NCBI RefSeq assembly: GCF_037974265.1
Contig: NZ_CP150233.1
Location: 6,386,001 to 6,450,000 of the forward strand
Direction of reading: 5' to 3'
Origin: Paenibacillus sp. FSL R5-0623
GTDB lineage: Bacteria > Bacillota > Bacilli > Paenibacillales > Paenibacillaceae
Length of the DNA stretch: 64,000 bases
Shown: positions 17,506 to 26,824 of the stretch, piece by piece
Position numbering within the stretch: the stretch's first letter is position 1
Layout of the letters: each line of letters opens with the position of its first letter
Program-made: the position numbers and the translations under genes
Notes under the pieces: generated by a model
Database searches by the model: none
What the model was told of the DNA's origin: nothing
What the model saw: the letters and a program-made list of their open reading frames with translations, nothing else

Positions 17506-17665
17506 GGGCGCGTCTGAAAACTCCGAAGGAAGCAGATTTTGCCGAATTTTCGTTCCAAGCAAGAAAGTTTTCCGCAGGCGTGCCGGGGCACGTCAAGGGA
17601 AAGTGACGCAGCAGGGGGCGAAAAGGCGGTAAAAGATGCACTTCAGCGAGTTATGAGACACGCCC
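17506..17665. mobile_element. 160-bp MITE-like element with TA flanks
   Basis: The ends GGGCGCGTCTGAAAACTC and (reversed) GGGCGTGTCTCATAACTC are an 18-bp imperfect terminal inverted repeat with 15 matches. TA lies at both outer edges (17504-17505 and 17666-17667), as expected for a TA target duplication (IS5/IS427- or IS630-type enzymes). No transposase is encoded. It fills the gap between the lipoprotein and ABC exporter genes. Confidence 0.7.
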
Positions 17666-17712
17666 TAATAAGCCTGCTCGGGCATTTGTGTCATATCGAG
17701 GAGGACTTACAT

Positions 17713-19425
17713 ATGCTTCGCCGTTTTATGTCTTATTATCATCCTTACAAAAGACTCTTTATCTTGGACTTCTCCTGTGCCATCGCTGCCGCTCTGCTGG
17801 AGCTGGCCTTTCCACTGGCCGTTAACCGGGTGGTCGATCAACTGCTTCCGGCTGGCAATTGGTCCATGATCTTAGCGGCGTGTGTTGGATTGCTCGGCAT
17901 CTACCTGCTCAGTTCCTTTTTCCATTATGCAGTGACCTATTGGGGCCACAAGCTTGGCATTAACATCGAATCCGATATGCGGCGTGAACTATTCCAGCGT
18001 GTACAGAAACAGTCCTTCCGCTTCTTCGATAACAATAAGACCGGGCATCTGGTCTCTCGTATGACCAACGATCTAATGGATATTGGTGAGATCGCGCATC
18101 ACGGACCCGAGGACCTGTTCATTGCCCTCATGACACTCACCGGAGCTTTCGGGATTATGCTGGGGATCAACTGGCAGCTCGCTGTGATGACATTCATCAT
18201 CGTGCCGCTGATGATCTACCTGTCGCTGTATTTCAGTCGCAAAATGTCCAAGGCGTTCAAGCGTATGTTTGCGGATATCGCCGATTATAATGCACGGGTC
18301 GAGAACAATGTGAGCGGCATCCGTGTGGTACAAGCTTTTGCCAATGAAAAACATGAAGTAGGACGTTTCGTTGAGAATAACGAACGTTTCCGGCTTACAA
18401 AACTGATCACCTACCGCATTATGGCCTGGAACTCTTCACTCAGTTTTATCCTGATGAAATTTGTATCGCTGTTTGTACTGGTATGTGGAACCTGGTTTGT
18501 CATTCAAGGCAGTATGACCTACGGGGAATTCATCGCTTTTGTGATGCTGTCCAATGTATTCCTCGGACCAATCGAGAAGATTAACTCTGTCATCGAGACG
18601 TATCCCAAAGGCATCGCCGGATTCAGACGTTACCTGGAGCTGCTTGAAGCTGTACCGGATGTAGAAGATACACCTCAGGCAAAACCAATTCCGGATGTCA
18701 AAGGGGATATCGCTTTCCATAACGTTACCTTTTCTTATGGAGAACACAAACCTACACTGTCTCAGGTTAATCTGGATATTCAAGCAGGCCAGACGGTTGC
18801 TCTGGTTGGACCTTCGGGCGGGGGAAAAACAACGCTATGCAGTCTGATCCCACGTTTCTACGATGTGGATGCAGGACATATTTCCATCGATGGAATTCCG
18901 GTGAAGGACATGACGCTGGAATCACTGCGCTCCCATATCGGGATTGTGCAGCAGGATATCTTCCTGTTTGATGGAACAATTCGTGAAAATATTGCATACG
19001 GCAAACTGAATGCTTCCGATGAGGAAATCTGGCAAGCCATTCGCAGGGCCCAACTGGAAGAGCTGGTACAATCCCAGCCAGATGGACTGGACACCATGAT
19101 CGGTGAACGTGGCGTGAAATTGTCCGGCGGACAGAAGCAACGGTTGTCCATCGCAAGAATGATCCTGAAAAACCCACCTATTCTCATTTTGGATGAAGCT
19201 ACATCCGCACTCGATACCGAGACGGAAGCCGCCATTCAGCTGGCGTTGTCCGAGCTGGCTCAAGGACGTACAACATTGGTGATTGCCCATCGACTGGCGA
19301 CGATCAGACACGCCGATCGCATCGTGGTGGTGGAGAACGGCAGCGTAGCTGAACAAGGTAGCCATGAAGAACTGCTCGCGCGTAAAGGCTCATACAGCCG
19401 ACTGCATCAAGCCCAGTTTGGTTAA
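17713..19425 (+). CDS. ABC transporter, fused permease and ATPase (exporter type)
   Basis: A 570-residue half-transporter that should work as a dimer. Residues 1-310 hold about six membrane helices. From about 335 comes the ATPase: Walker A GPSGGGKTT (about 367), signature LSGGQKQR (about 470), Walker B ILILDEATSALD (about 493) and the H-loop VIAHRLATI. The order of domains marks an exporter (MsbA/YfiC-like). AGGAGG lies before ATG 17713; the reading frame extends upstream through the MITE without a proper start. It is downstream of the siderophore genes but separated by the MITE. A role in siderophore or drug export is possible but unproven. Confidence 0.88.
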   Translation: MLRRFMSYYHPYKRLFILDFSCAIAAALLELAFPLAVNRVVDQLLPAGNWSMILAACVGLLGIYLLSSFFHYAVTYWGHKLGINIESDMRRELFQRVQKQSFRFFDNNKTGHLVSRMTNDLMDIGEIAHHGPEDLFIALMTLTGAFGIMLGINWQLAVMTFIIVPLMIYLSLYFSRKMSKAFKRMFADIADYNARVENNVSGIRVVQAFANEKHEVGRFVENNERFRLTKLITYRIMAWNSSLSFILMKFVSLFVLVCGTWFVIQGSMTYGEFIAFVMLSNVFLGPIEKINSVIETYPKGIAGFRRYLELLEAVPDVEDTPQAKPIPDVKGDIAFHNVTFSYGEHKPTLSQVNLDIQAGQTVALVGPSGGGKTTLCSLIPRFYDVDAGHISIDGIPVKDMTLESLRSHIGIVQQDIFLFDGTIRENIAYGKLNASDEEIWQAIRRAQLEELVQSQPDGLDTMIGERGVKLSGGQKQRLSIARMILKNPPILILDEATSALDTETEAAIQLALSELAQGRTTLVIAHRLATIRHADRIVVVENGSVAEQGSHEELLARKGSYSRLHQAQFG

Positions 19426-19489
19426 AGGTAAGCTTAAAATCTATAAGTTAGTTCAATATATCAGTTGTACAAATAATCACTACAACAGC

Positions 19490-19529
19490 AAAACAACCTT
19501 CCCTCTGTCCTAGAGTGAAGGTTGTTTTA
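19490..19529 (+). terminator. Terminator after the ABC exporter
   Basis: AAAACAACCTTC pairs with GAAGGTTGTTTT, followed by ATATTTA. Confidence 0.8.
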
Positions 19530-19542
19530 TATTTACTATTCG

Positions 19543-19739
19543 TTATATAAATTGAACTACATATTTACACGAGAACGCAGAGGACAGAAATAACCTGAAG
19601 AAGCGGGAGCGTTCGCCTTTATCCCCGGATTTTCTCCTTTGAAAAAGGGAATCCAAAAAAACTGGGGATAACAGCGATCAGAAGGTTGTTCTGTCATCGG
19701 AGTGGCAAGTGTAACTAACGTTTAGTTCAATTTATATAA
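19543..19739 (-). repeat. Dispersed hairpin repeat, copy C (inverted)
   Basis: A short-type copy of 197 bp in the opposite orientation to all others. Both ends read TTATATAAATTGAACTA into the element. Its right end encodes the last codons and stop of the substrate-binding protein gene that ends at 19722. Confidence 0.92.
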
Positions 19740-21026
19740 CTGCCCTCCCAGTATTCCGTTCGCCCGTTCACGAAATTCCACCGCCGCCTGCTCAGGCGTA
19801 ATTTTGCCAAACAGCAGAAGATCATACAACTCACGCAACACCGCAGTGACCTCGGGTGCACCTATGGGATCAGGCGGGTCCATCTGGCTGCTGTTATCGG
19901 CAACCCAATCAATATAATCAAACACCTGCGCCAGCTCCGGTTCAACCACCAGCTTCATCCGCTCTTTGACACTGGATGAGACAGGCACACCCCGCTCCCC
20001 TTTGAGCAGCAGATTGGCATCCAAATCATTCACAAAAAAGCTGATGAACTTGGCAGCTTCCTCCTTATGTCTGGAATTACCCGCCATGGAGAAAAACATG
20101 CCTGGCTTCAAGAACAATCCCTCCTGGCTGTTTGGCCCAGGCATTGGGGAGATGGTTAAGGGTTTGCCATAACGCTGAGCGGTGCTGATAAATTGGTTGG
20201 AATACCCCCAGCTAAACAAAGCCTCTCCCAGATAAAACGGGTCGTTATCAGGCTGGCCAATATCTGATGTCCAGATATCCGGTGCAAAAATAAGCTTGTT
20301 CTCCGCGAGCTGCTGCATCCTGCCAAAGTATTCAATAAACAACCCATCATCCTCATACCCCAAACTCTTGCCATCCTCAGCGTATAGCTTGGAACCATAC
20401 TGTCTCAAGTAATACGCGAAAAACTGTTCCGGCGTGAAATAGGTTCCCAGATAGATGCCTTTCCCGAGTAATTGCTCGCCCATCCGGTCAAAGTCCGCCC
20501 ATGTCCACGTCTCCGTTGGCAATTCAATATCATTGGCCTTCAACACTTCCGGATCATAGATGCTGAGCATGGCGTTAACCCCCAAACTGAGACCATAGGT
20601 TTTTCCATTCAGGCTACCACTCTCCAGCTGTTCCTTCTCAATATCTGTCGTGTCAATCAGCCCGCTCTGCATATAAGGCGTCATGTCTTCCAACAGTTGC
20701 AGCGAACTGTACTGGGACAGATAGGAGATGTCCATCTGGATAATGTCGGGCAACGCATTGCCTGCTGCATGTGGGGCAAGTTTTCTCCAGTATTCATTGA
20801 AACTGCTATATTCGTATTCGATGTTCACATGTGGATTCAACTTCTCATACAGGTCGATAACAGCTATCGTTGCATTGTTGCGAAACTCCCCACCCCACCA
20901 AGCGATTCGCAGCGTTATCGGCTCTTCTTCCACAATCATGCCTGGCCTTTGATCCAACTGGTTCACGCAGCCAGGAAGAGTCAGCATAAGGCAGAGCATG
21001 CCTATCATTCGCATCCATCTTCCCAT
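19722..21026 (-). CDS. Family 1 extracellular solute-binding lipoprotein, possible sensor partner
   Basis: A 434-residue lipoprotein (signal peptide with lipobox LPGC at about residue 20). It has the MalE-like fold: ITLRIAWWGGEFRNNATIAV at the N-terminus, GNALPDIIQMDISYLSQY, and a C-terminal segment ending LLLFGKITPEQAAVEFRERA. GGAGGAG lies before the ATG. Its start overlaps the end of the sensor-kinase gene by 22 bp, so the two are translationally coupled. A different binding protein serves the ABC permeases, so this one may present the ligand to the kinase (inferred). The final LYKLN and stop codon are encoded by hairpin-repeat copy C. Confidence 0.85.
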   Translation of the reverse strand: MGRWMRMIGMLCLMLTLPGCVNQLDQRPGMIVEEEPITLRIAWWGGEFRNNATIAVIDLYEKLNPHVNIEYEYSSFNEYWRKLAPHAAGNALPDIIQMDISYLSQYSSLQLLEDMTPYMQSGLIDTTDIEKEQLESGSLNGKTYGLSLGVNAMLSIYDPEVLKANDIELPTETWTWADFDRMGEQLLGKGIYLGTYFTPEQFFAYYLRQYGSKLYAEDGKSLGYEDDGLFIEYFGRMQQLAENKLIFAPDIWTSDIGQPDNDPFYLGEALFSWGYSNQFISTAQRYGKPLTISPMPGPNSQEGLFLKPGMFFSMAGNSRHKEEAAKFISFFVNDLDANLLLKGERGVPVSSSVKERMKLVVEPELAQVFDYIDWVADNSSQMDPPDPIGAPEVTAVLRELYDLLLFGKITPEQAAVEFRERANGILGGQLYKLN

Positions 21027-22780
21027 AGCTTCTCCTCCTTACCTGGTGATGGGGGTGGCAGCAGCACCGTTACTCTCGTTCCATGCCCCGGCTTGCTCTC
21101 CAGCATAACATCATATTCTTCGCCAAAAGCCAGACGTACCCGCTCCCTGATATTCAGCAGACCAATACCTGTGCCTCTGGTTTTCACTTCACCGCGCAGC
21201 ACCTGTTCCACATATTCGGGTTCCATGCCAGGACCGTGATCCTCCACGATAAGGGCCAGCTTGCCACCTGATATCTCGGCATACACTCGAATCAGACATG
21301 ATCCAACCTGTGGTTCCAAACCGTATTGAATGGCATTCTCCAGTAGTGGCTGCAGGGTCAACTTGGGAATGGCACAACCCAGATAGGAAGCAGGCACATC
21401 CATACGGAAGTCCAATCGTTGCCGGAAACGGTAGGTCTGAATGGTGATGTAATGATTGACGATCTCCAGTTCTTCGGCAATGGTAATGATATTTTGCTTG
21501 AAGCTGATGGAGGAACGCAGCAAATATCCGAGTGACAGCACCATACTGGAGATTTGCTCCTGTCTGTTCTTTTTGGCGAGCCAATGGATCGAATCCAGCG
21601 CATTATACAGAAAGTGGGGATTGATCTGCGCCTGCAGCGCCTTAAACTCCGTTTCCTTAATGACCAGCTGGCTTGCATAATTTTCTTTGATCAATGTATT
21701 AATATGTGTAATCATCATTCGATACGTTCGCTGTAGTAACCCCAATTCATCCATGTGCTGGTGTGTTGGAATGGACAGATTGGCGTCCATATTCTCCAGA
21801 TCGCCATACTGCACTTCCTTCATCTGACTGATGAGCTGCCTGATTGGCCTTGTCAGACTGCGTGCGAACACCATACCAAGTGCGAGAACAACCAGAATGG
21901 CGATAAGATAAACGACAATCAAACTATTTTTCAACCATATAATACGTTCAAAAATTTCATCATAAGAGGCCATATTATAGTAAACCCAGCCGGTGTAGGC
22001 GGATTTCTTCTGGGAAAGAAATATCTCCCTCCCATCCAGATTTTTGATCTCATATCCCCCACTGCCTGGAAGTGGATTCAGTCCGGCGGACACCGCTTCC
22101 GTTAGCTGGCGATATGGATAGACAACTTCACTGCCTGCTTTTAAAATAATGTCACTGTCCTGGCTATCGATGCCCGCATACTCCTCAACGAGTCGCTCGA
22201 TATTAATACGCAGAAACAGTATGCCTACCGGTTCCAGGGTCATCGGTTCGTAAGCTCGCACCTGACGGACCATAACCAGCATCGGGTCATCGTCATCCGG
22301 GTATAACCAGCGTACTGCACCATTGGCCTGCTCCGCAGCCGCAATCATCCGATCATATTTTTCCTGGGATACGGTGAGTGTCTCGCCATATTTATTCACT
22401 CTTCCCCTGGAATCAATCAGATGAACGGACTGTACATAACGTGCAGCCCCACTGATATGCTCCCATAACCGATCCGTGATTTTCTTTCGTTCAATAAAGC
22501 TTGAATATGCGCTATCGTCATCCAACAACGACTTCAAAGCTCTTTGAATCTGTGTATCGGAGATCATATTTAATGATAACGCTTCCAACTTCTGAAGTTC
22601 AACATCCACTGTAGACGAAGAAAGGTTCAGAAGTCGGGACGACTTATCAAACAGCTGTTTGTCATAAACGGAGTACGTATAATACAAGGACCCAAACGCC
22701 AGGATGATGATAAACGCCATCATGAACATAATCATCAGAAACATTTTCATTTTGATGCTGAGTTTGCGGTAGGCTGTCAT
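21005..22780 (-). CDS. YesM-type sensor histidine kinase
   Basis: A 591-residue membrane kinase. TM1 lies at about residues 11-33, an extracellular dCache-like domain follows, and TM2 lies at about 283-303 with a HAMP segment. The His_kinase motif NPHFLYNALDSIHWLAKKNR (about 385-404, phospho-accepting His) follows. The HATPase part shows NAIQYGLEP, DHGPGM and GTGIGLLNIRERV. ATG 22780 has AAAGGAG 10 bp upstream. It pairs with the YesN-type regulator at 26825, with which it brackets the transporter genes, and probably senses a carbohydrate outside the cell. Confidence 0.92.
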   Translation of the reverse strand: MTAYRKLSIKMKMFLMIMFMMAFIIILAFGSLYYTYSVYDKQLFDKSSRLLNLSSSTVDVELQKLEALSLNMISDTQIQRALKSLLDDDSAYSSFIERKKITDRLWEHISGAARYVQSVHLIDSRGRVNKYGETLTVSQEKYDRMIAAAEQANGAVRWLYPDDDDPMLVMVRQVRAYEPMTLEPVGILFLRINIERLVEEYAGIDSQDSDIILKAGSEVVYPYRQLTEAVSAGLNPLPGSGGYEIKNLDGREIFLSQKKSAYTGWVYYNMASYDEIFERIIWLKNSLIVVYLIAILVVLALGMVFARSLTRPIRQLISQMKEVQYGDLENMDANLSIPTHQHMDELGLLQRTYRMMITHINTLIKENYASQLVIKETEFKALQAQINPHFLYNALDSIHWLAKKNRQEQISSMVLSLGYLLRSSISFKQNIITIAEELEIVNHYITIQTYRFRQRLDFRMDVPASYLGCAIPKLTLQPLLENAIQYGLEPQVGSCLIRVYAEISGGKLALIVEDHGPGMEPEYVEQVLRGEVKTRGTGIGLLNIRERVRLAFGEEYDVMLESKPGHGTRVTVLLPPPSPGKEEKLWEDGCE

Positions 22781-22872
22781 GACCAAAGCGCTCCTTTGAA
22801 CCACGTGATACTACTAGGTATATCACATGCAGGAAGGTTTTCCCAAAGTTTTAGCGCTCGATTTCTCACGTG

Positions 22873-24522
22873 TTATTTGGACTGATATCGATCATAGGCA
22901 GCCTGATGAACCTCAATCGCCCGGTCAATGTCCATGCTCTTGATCGTTTCGGCCATCTTGTCAAATTCTGTGATTGGCTTCTGTCCGCTAATAATGGCAG
23001 TCATCGTTTCATTCAAATACGTATTCACCTGGCTCATGATGGACGTACTTGTAGTTACCTCATCTGTTGACAAACGAATTGGGGGAAGCGTTAATGCTGA
23101 GCTTGCTTTCATCCATTCCGCATTCGCCGCACGTTGTCCGTCGTCAAAAAGTAAGGCATCCAGGTAACGGCTATCCTGATTAATTGGACCGTCCATAATG
23201 GATAAGGCATAGGAAGCCAGTGCCTGGTCATACGTCAGACCGTTCGGATTATTAATGATGGTATCTGTGAATTTGACACCTTCCCCGTCACGAACATAGC
23301 TGTCATTTTCGATACCAAAGTTGAACAGATCACTACCCTCTTCGCTATAGTTGTAGTCCATCCACTGAACAATATATTTCAATTTGTCTTCGTCTGCGGA
23401 TGCCGTAATGGCCTCACCATAACTTAGTACCTTATTCTCCAGATTGAAGGTAGCATAAGAAGTTCCATCCGGAGATACAGGCCACGGTACACCGGTCACG
23501 TTAAAGTTCGGATCCGTATCTCTCATCAGATTGAAGTATTTCCCCATGCCACTGAATACACCACCCTGATATGCACCTGCCAGATTGCTGGTAACCTTAT
23601 AGTCGAATGCTTTGCCGTCATTGGTCATGATCTCGGGATCAATCAGCCCTTCCTTGTACCACTTGGCCATGGTCTCCAAGAAATCACGGTAGCCCGGCTG
23701 AATCGGTCCAAACTCCACCTTGTCTCCATTCATCTGGAAGCCGCCAATTACGCCAAAGGCCGCGGCAAAATCATGAAGCTTGGTCAGGTTACCCGGTCCC
23801 CAGTTTCCGGTGAATGGTAGCTCATCAGGCTTGCCGTTGCCGTTGGGGTCCTGTTCCTTGAATGCCTTAAGCACCGTATACCACTCATCGATGTTGGTAG
23901 GTACCTTAAGGTTCAATGCATCAAGCCAGTCCTGGCGCATAATTAAACCTGAAGTGGCATTCAGCTTCAATGCATCCAGCTTGAGCAGCGGGAACATATA
24001 GATCGTTCCATCGTCGAGTGCAATCTGTTTCTTCACATCCGGATCGGATTCAATAATCCGCTTTAAGTTCGGTGCATAACTGTCGATCAATTCATTCAGC
24101 CGGATGATGCGACCGTCTTTGATCATTTTTTCCGGTCCGCCAACGGCATCCGCCCAGTTATAATAAATGACGTCTGGAAGCTCCTTCGTGGAGATCAACA
24201 GATTGAACTGGTCACGCTGTTGTCCAAGCGGAGGATGTGTGAACTTCACTTTGATACCCGTCAGCTTCTCCTTTTCCTTATAAGCCGCCATATCGCCAAA
24301 ATTGTTCAAGGAAGCCGTCAATTTGGCATCATTGGCGCGCCAGTAGTCAATGGTAAAAGGCTCACTTGTAATCGGTAGCGGAATCTCGGTCAACGCCTGA
24401 ACCGCAGGTTCTGTTCCTTCTGCTGGCTCTGCGTTACCTGGTTCATTATCCCCCGTACAGCCCGCCAGTAAAGACATGGTAAGTAGCGATGACAAAAGGA
24501 TGGACCCCATTCTTTTTTTCAC
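22873..24522 (-). CDS. Carbohydrate ABC transporter substrate-binding lipoprotein (LplA-like)
   Basis: A 549-residue extracellular lipoprotein with lipobox LLAGC after a KKR-type signal. The layout (ITSEPFTIDYWRANDAKLTA, VIYYNWADAVGGPEKMIKDG, DGTIYMFPLLKLDALKLNA) is that of the long binding proteins that go with LplB/YtcP permeases. A GTG start at 24522 is chosen since GGAGG is 8 bp upstream; the ATG further out at 24546 would place the Shine-Dalgarno inside the gene. The order permease-permease-binding protein is typical. The substrate is unknown, probably an oligosaccharide. Confidence 0.9.
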   Translation of the reverse strand: MKKRMGSILLSSLLTMSLLAGCTGDNEPGNAEPAEGTEPAVQALTEIPLPITSEPFTIDYWRANDAKLTASLNNFGDMAAYKEKEKLTGIKVKFTHPPLGQQRDQFNLLISTKELPDVIYYNWADAVGGPEKMIKDGRIIRLNELIDSYAPNLKRIIESDPDVKKQIALDDGTIYMFPLLKLDALKLNATSGLIMRQDWLDALNLKVPTNIDEWYTVLKAFKEQDPNGNGKPDELPFTGNWGPGNLTKLHDFAAAFGVIGGFQMNGDKVEFGPIQPGYRDFLETMAKWYKEGLIDPEIMTNDGKAFDYKVTSNLAGAYQGGVFSGMGKYFNLMRDTDPNFNVTGVPWPVSPDGTSYATFNLENKVLSYGEAITASADEDKLKYIVQWMDYNYSEEGSDLFNFGIENDSYVRDGEGVKFTDTIINNPNGLTYDQALASYALSIMDGPINQDSRYLDALLFDDGQRAANAEWMKASSALTLPPIRLSTDEVTTSTSIMSQVNTYLNETMTAIISGQKPITEFDKMAETIKSMDIDRAIEVHQAAYDRYQSK

Positions 24523-24549
24523 GTAATTCGCCTCCATAGGATACATTTT

Positions 24550-25419
24550 TTATTGTTTCACAGCACCGATTAGAGCGCCCTGAACAAAATAACGTTGGAT
24601 GAACGGATATACCAGCATAATCGGCAGGGTAGAGATAATAATGGTTGCATATTTGATGTTCTCCCCAATGGCAAAGCCGGTATCAGCGCCCGCACCCATG
24701 GCCTCCGTACTGCTGCTGATCAGAATATCACGCATAATAATCTGGATCGGATACAACTCCTGACTGCGCAGGTAGAGCATCGGTCCAACATAATCATTCC
24801 AATGGTCAACCGCATAATACAGCATCATGACGGCCAGAATCGGTTTCGACAAGGGCAGCACAATCCGGAACAAAATCAGAAAGTCATTGGCACCATCAAG
24901 CTTCGCCGATTCAATCAGACTGATCGGAATGCCCTCAAAGTTTGTTTTCATAATGAGGAAATAGAATGTGCTGATGGCACCCGGAATAATAAGCGCAAAA
25001 CGGGTATCCACCATCCCCAGATTTTGAATCAGCAGAAAAGTTGGGATCATGCCCCCGCCGAAAAACATCGTGAACGTAATCAACTTCATCAACGTTTTTC
25101 TGCCCATCAGATCACCGCGTGACAGCCCATATGCAGCCAGTGAAGTCATGAGCAGATTGATGGCGGTACCCACCACAACATAGAACAAGGTGTTCATGTA
25201 GCCCGTATAGATGCGAGTATCCTGAAATACCGACTTGTATGCTCCCAACTGAAAACCTTCAGGAATGAGCATCAGTGAACGGGAACGCAGCATCTGGTCC
25301 GGGTCGCTGATTGAAGAATTGAACACGTACAGCATCGGGTACAAGCATAAAACCATGATCACCAAGAGCAGCAGTGTATTAAATACATCAAAAAGTCGTT
25401 CCCCTATAGACTGTTTCAT
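24550..25419 (-). CDS. Carbohydrate ABC transporter permease (LplC/YtcP-like)
   Basis: A 289-residue inner-membrane protein with about six hydrophobic helices. The EAA loop appears as PISLIESAKLDGANDFLILF followed by RIVLPLSKPILAVM, the contact with the ATPase. The ends MKQSIGERLFDVFNT and YFVQGALIGAVKQ are characteristic of this permease group. It pairs with the permease encoded 15 bp upstream. No ATPase is in the operon; a shared MsmX-type ATPase elsewhere would energise it, as is usual for these systems. Confidence 0.93.
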   Translation of the reverse strand: MKQSIGERLFDVFNTLLLLVIMVLCLYPMLYVFNSSISDPDQMLRSRSLMLIPEGFQLGAYKSVFQDTRIYTGYMNTLFYVVVGTAINLLMTSLAAYGLSRGDLMGRKTLMKLITFTMFFGGGMIPTFLLIQNLGMVDTRFALIIPGAISTFYFLIMKTNFEGIPISLIESAKLDGANDFLILFRIVLPLSKPILAVMMLYYAVDHWNDYVGPMLYLRSQELYPIQIIMRDILISSSTEAMGAGADTGFAIGENIKYATIIISTLPIMLVYPFIQRYFVQGALIGAVKQ

Positions 25420-25434
25420 CGCTTCACCTTCCGA

Positions 25435-26400
25435 TTACCATAGACTGGTTGAGTTAAGCTTTCTGCTGATCGCATTTGCGATAATGAGCAGCGCGAAATT
25501 AATGACGCCGTTAAATAGTCCGATGGCGGTTGAATACGTATAGTTCCCCTCCAAAATACCGGATCGATACACAAAGGTGGATATGACATCCGATGTCTCA
25601 TAGGTTGGTGCCGTTTGCATCAGCAATATTTTCTGAAAATCCGCGTTCATGACCGCCCCCATACGCAGAATTAACATGATCACAATCGTTGGCATAATGC
25701 CCGGCAGTGTAATATGTAACAGCTGTCTCCAGCGGCCTGCGCCGTCAATTTTGGAAGCTTCATACAACTGAGGATCAATACCACTTAGTGCTGCCAAAAA
25801 GATAATCGAGGCCCAGCCTGCTCCCTGCCATATGTTGGACAGGATGTACATCGGACGGAACATATCTTTTTCCGCCAGAAACATAATTGGCTGCAGATCA
25901 AAAAAGTCACGAATGACGTTAAATAACCCACCGTCCAGAGATGAGAACGTTTTCAACATTCCAACCACGACGACAACCGAAATAAAATGCGGCATATAAC
26001 TGATGGTCTGTACTGCGCCTCTGAACCACTTTTTCCGGACTTCGTTCAGCAACAGTGCTAGTAGAATCGGAGCCGGGAAACCAAACACAATACTGTAAAA
26101 ACTCAAAATCAGTGTGTTCTTAATCAGCCGCCAGAAATAATAACTTTCAAAAAACATGGTGAAGTTGTCAAATCCAACCCATTCGCCTGCCAAGATTCCT
26201 TTGATCGGGTTGTAGGATTCCTGAAATGCCATCAGTAGCCCGTACATTGGCCCATAGCTGAAAATCAGATAGTAGGCTACCACAGGAACGAGCATCAGAT
26301 AAACGTATCTGTTGCGGACAAGTTCCTTTTTCACCAAACTCCATTTGCCAGCTGGCTTCAAACGCCCAGGTTCAATCCCCCGGCTTCGATTCAGCTCCAT
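25435..26400 (-). CDS. Carbohydrate ABC transporter permease (LplB-like)
   Basis: A 321-residue permease with six predicted helices. The first periplasmic region contains YGPMYGLLMAFQESYNPIKG, a hallmark of LplB-type proteins. The EAA loop reads DPQLYEASKIDGAGRWRQLL followed by HITLPGIMPTI. ATG 26400 has GGAGG 8 bp upstream; ATG 26415 would not. It forms the heterodimeric channel with the next gene. Confidence 0.93.
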   Translation of the reverse strand: MELNRSRGIEPGRLKPAGKWSLVKKELVRNRYVYLMLVPVVAYYLIFSYGPMYGLLMAFQESYNPIKGILAGEWVGFDNFTMFFESYYFWRLIKNTLILSFYSIVFGFPAPILLALLLNEVRKKWFRGAVQTISYMPHFISVVVVVGMLKTFSSLDGGLFNVIRDFFDLQPIMFLAEKDMFRPMYILSNIWQGAGWASIIFLAALSGIDPQLYEASKIDGAGRWRQLLHITLPGIMPTIVIMLILRMGAVMNADFQKILLMQTAPTYETSDVISTFVYRSGILEGNYTYSTAIGLFNGVINFALLIIANAISRKLNSTSLW

Positions 26401-26523
26401 CCACTCAACCTCCACTCTCGATGTTCATTCACTAACATGACACTTCTAATGATAGAATCGAGCGACTTTTCTTCCCATGCTCATTTCCGATAAATGGATG
26501 TTCAAAACCGAGTTCCGTCCGAC

Positions 26524-26562
26524 AAAAAAAGACCCTGCTGCCGATGAATGGCGTACAGGGCC
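26524..26562 (-). terminator. Terminator between the response regulator and the ABC operon
   Basis: On the minus strand the stem CCCTG..GCC/GGC..CAGGG is followed by TTTTTTT. It separates the regulator gene from the transporter genes, which must have their own promoter. Confidence 0.7.
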
Positions 26563-26592
26563 CGATCACAGATTAGATGTAGAGGTTGCTAT

Positions 26593-26818
26593 CTATATAA
26601 ATCGAGCTAAAGAATATTTACACTTGCCACTCCGATGACAGAACAACCCTCTGACCGCTGTTATCCCCAGATTTTTATGATTCCCTTTTTCTAAAGGGAA
26701 AATCCGGGGATAGCATATGCTTCCGATGTAGCTTTCTTTTAGAAAGCTTTTAGGCGAACGCTCCGCTTCTTCGTGTTATTTCTGTCCTCTCCGTTTTCGT
26801 GTAAATGTTTAGTTCAAT
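26593..26818 (+). repeat. Dispersed hairpin repeat, copy D
   Basis: A long-type copy: after AATCCGGGGATA it has about 39 extra bases containing AGCATATGCT and the hairpin AGCTTTCTTTTAGAAAGCT. The left end CTATATAAATCGAGCTAA and right end TTTAGTTCAAT are degenerate. It ends 7 bp from the stop of the response-regulator gene. Confidence 0.88.
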
Positions 26819-26824
26819 GCTGTC

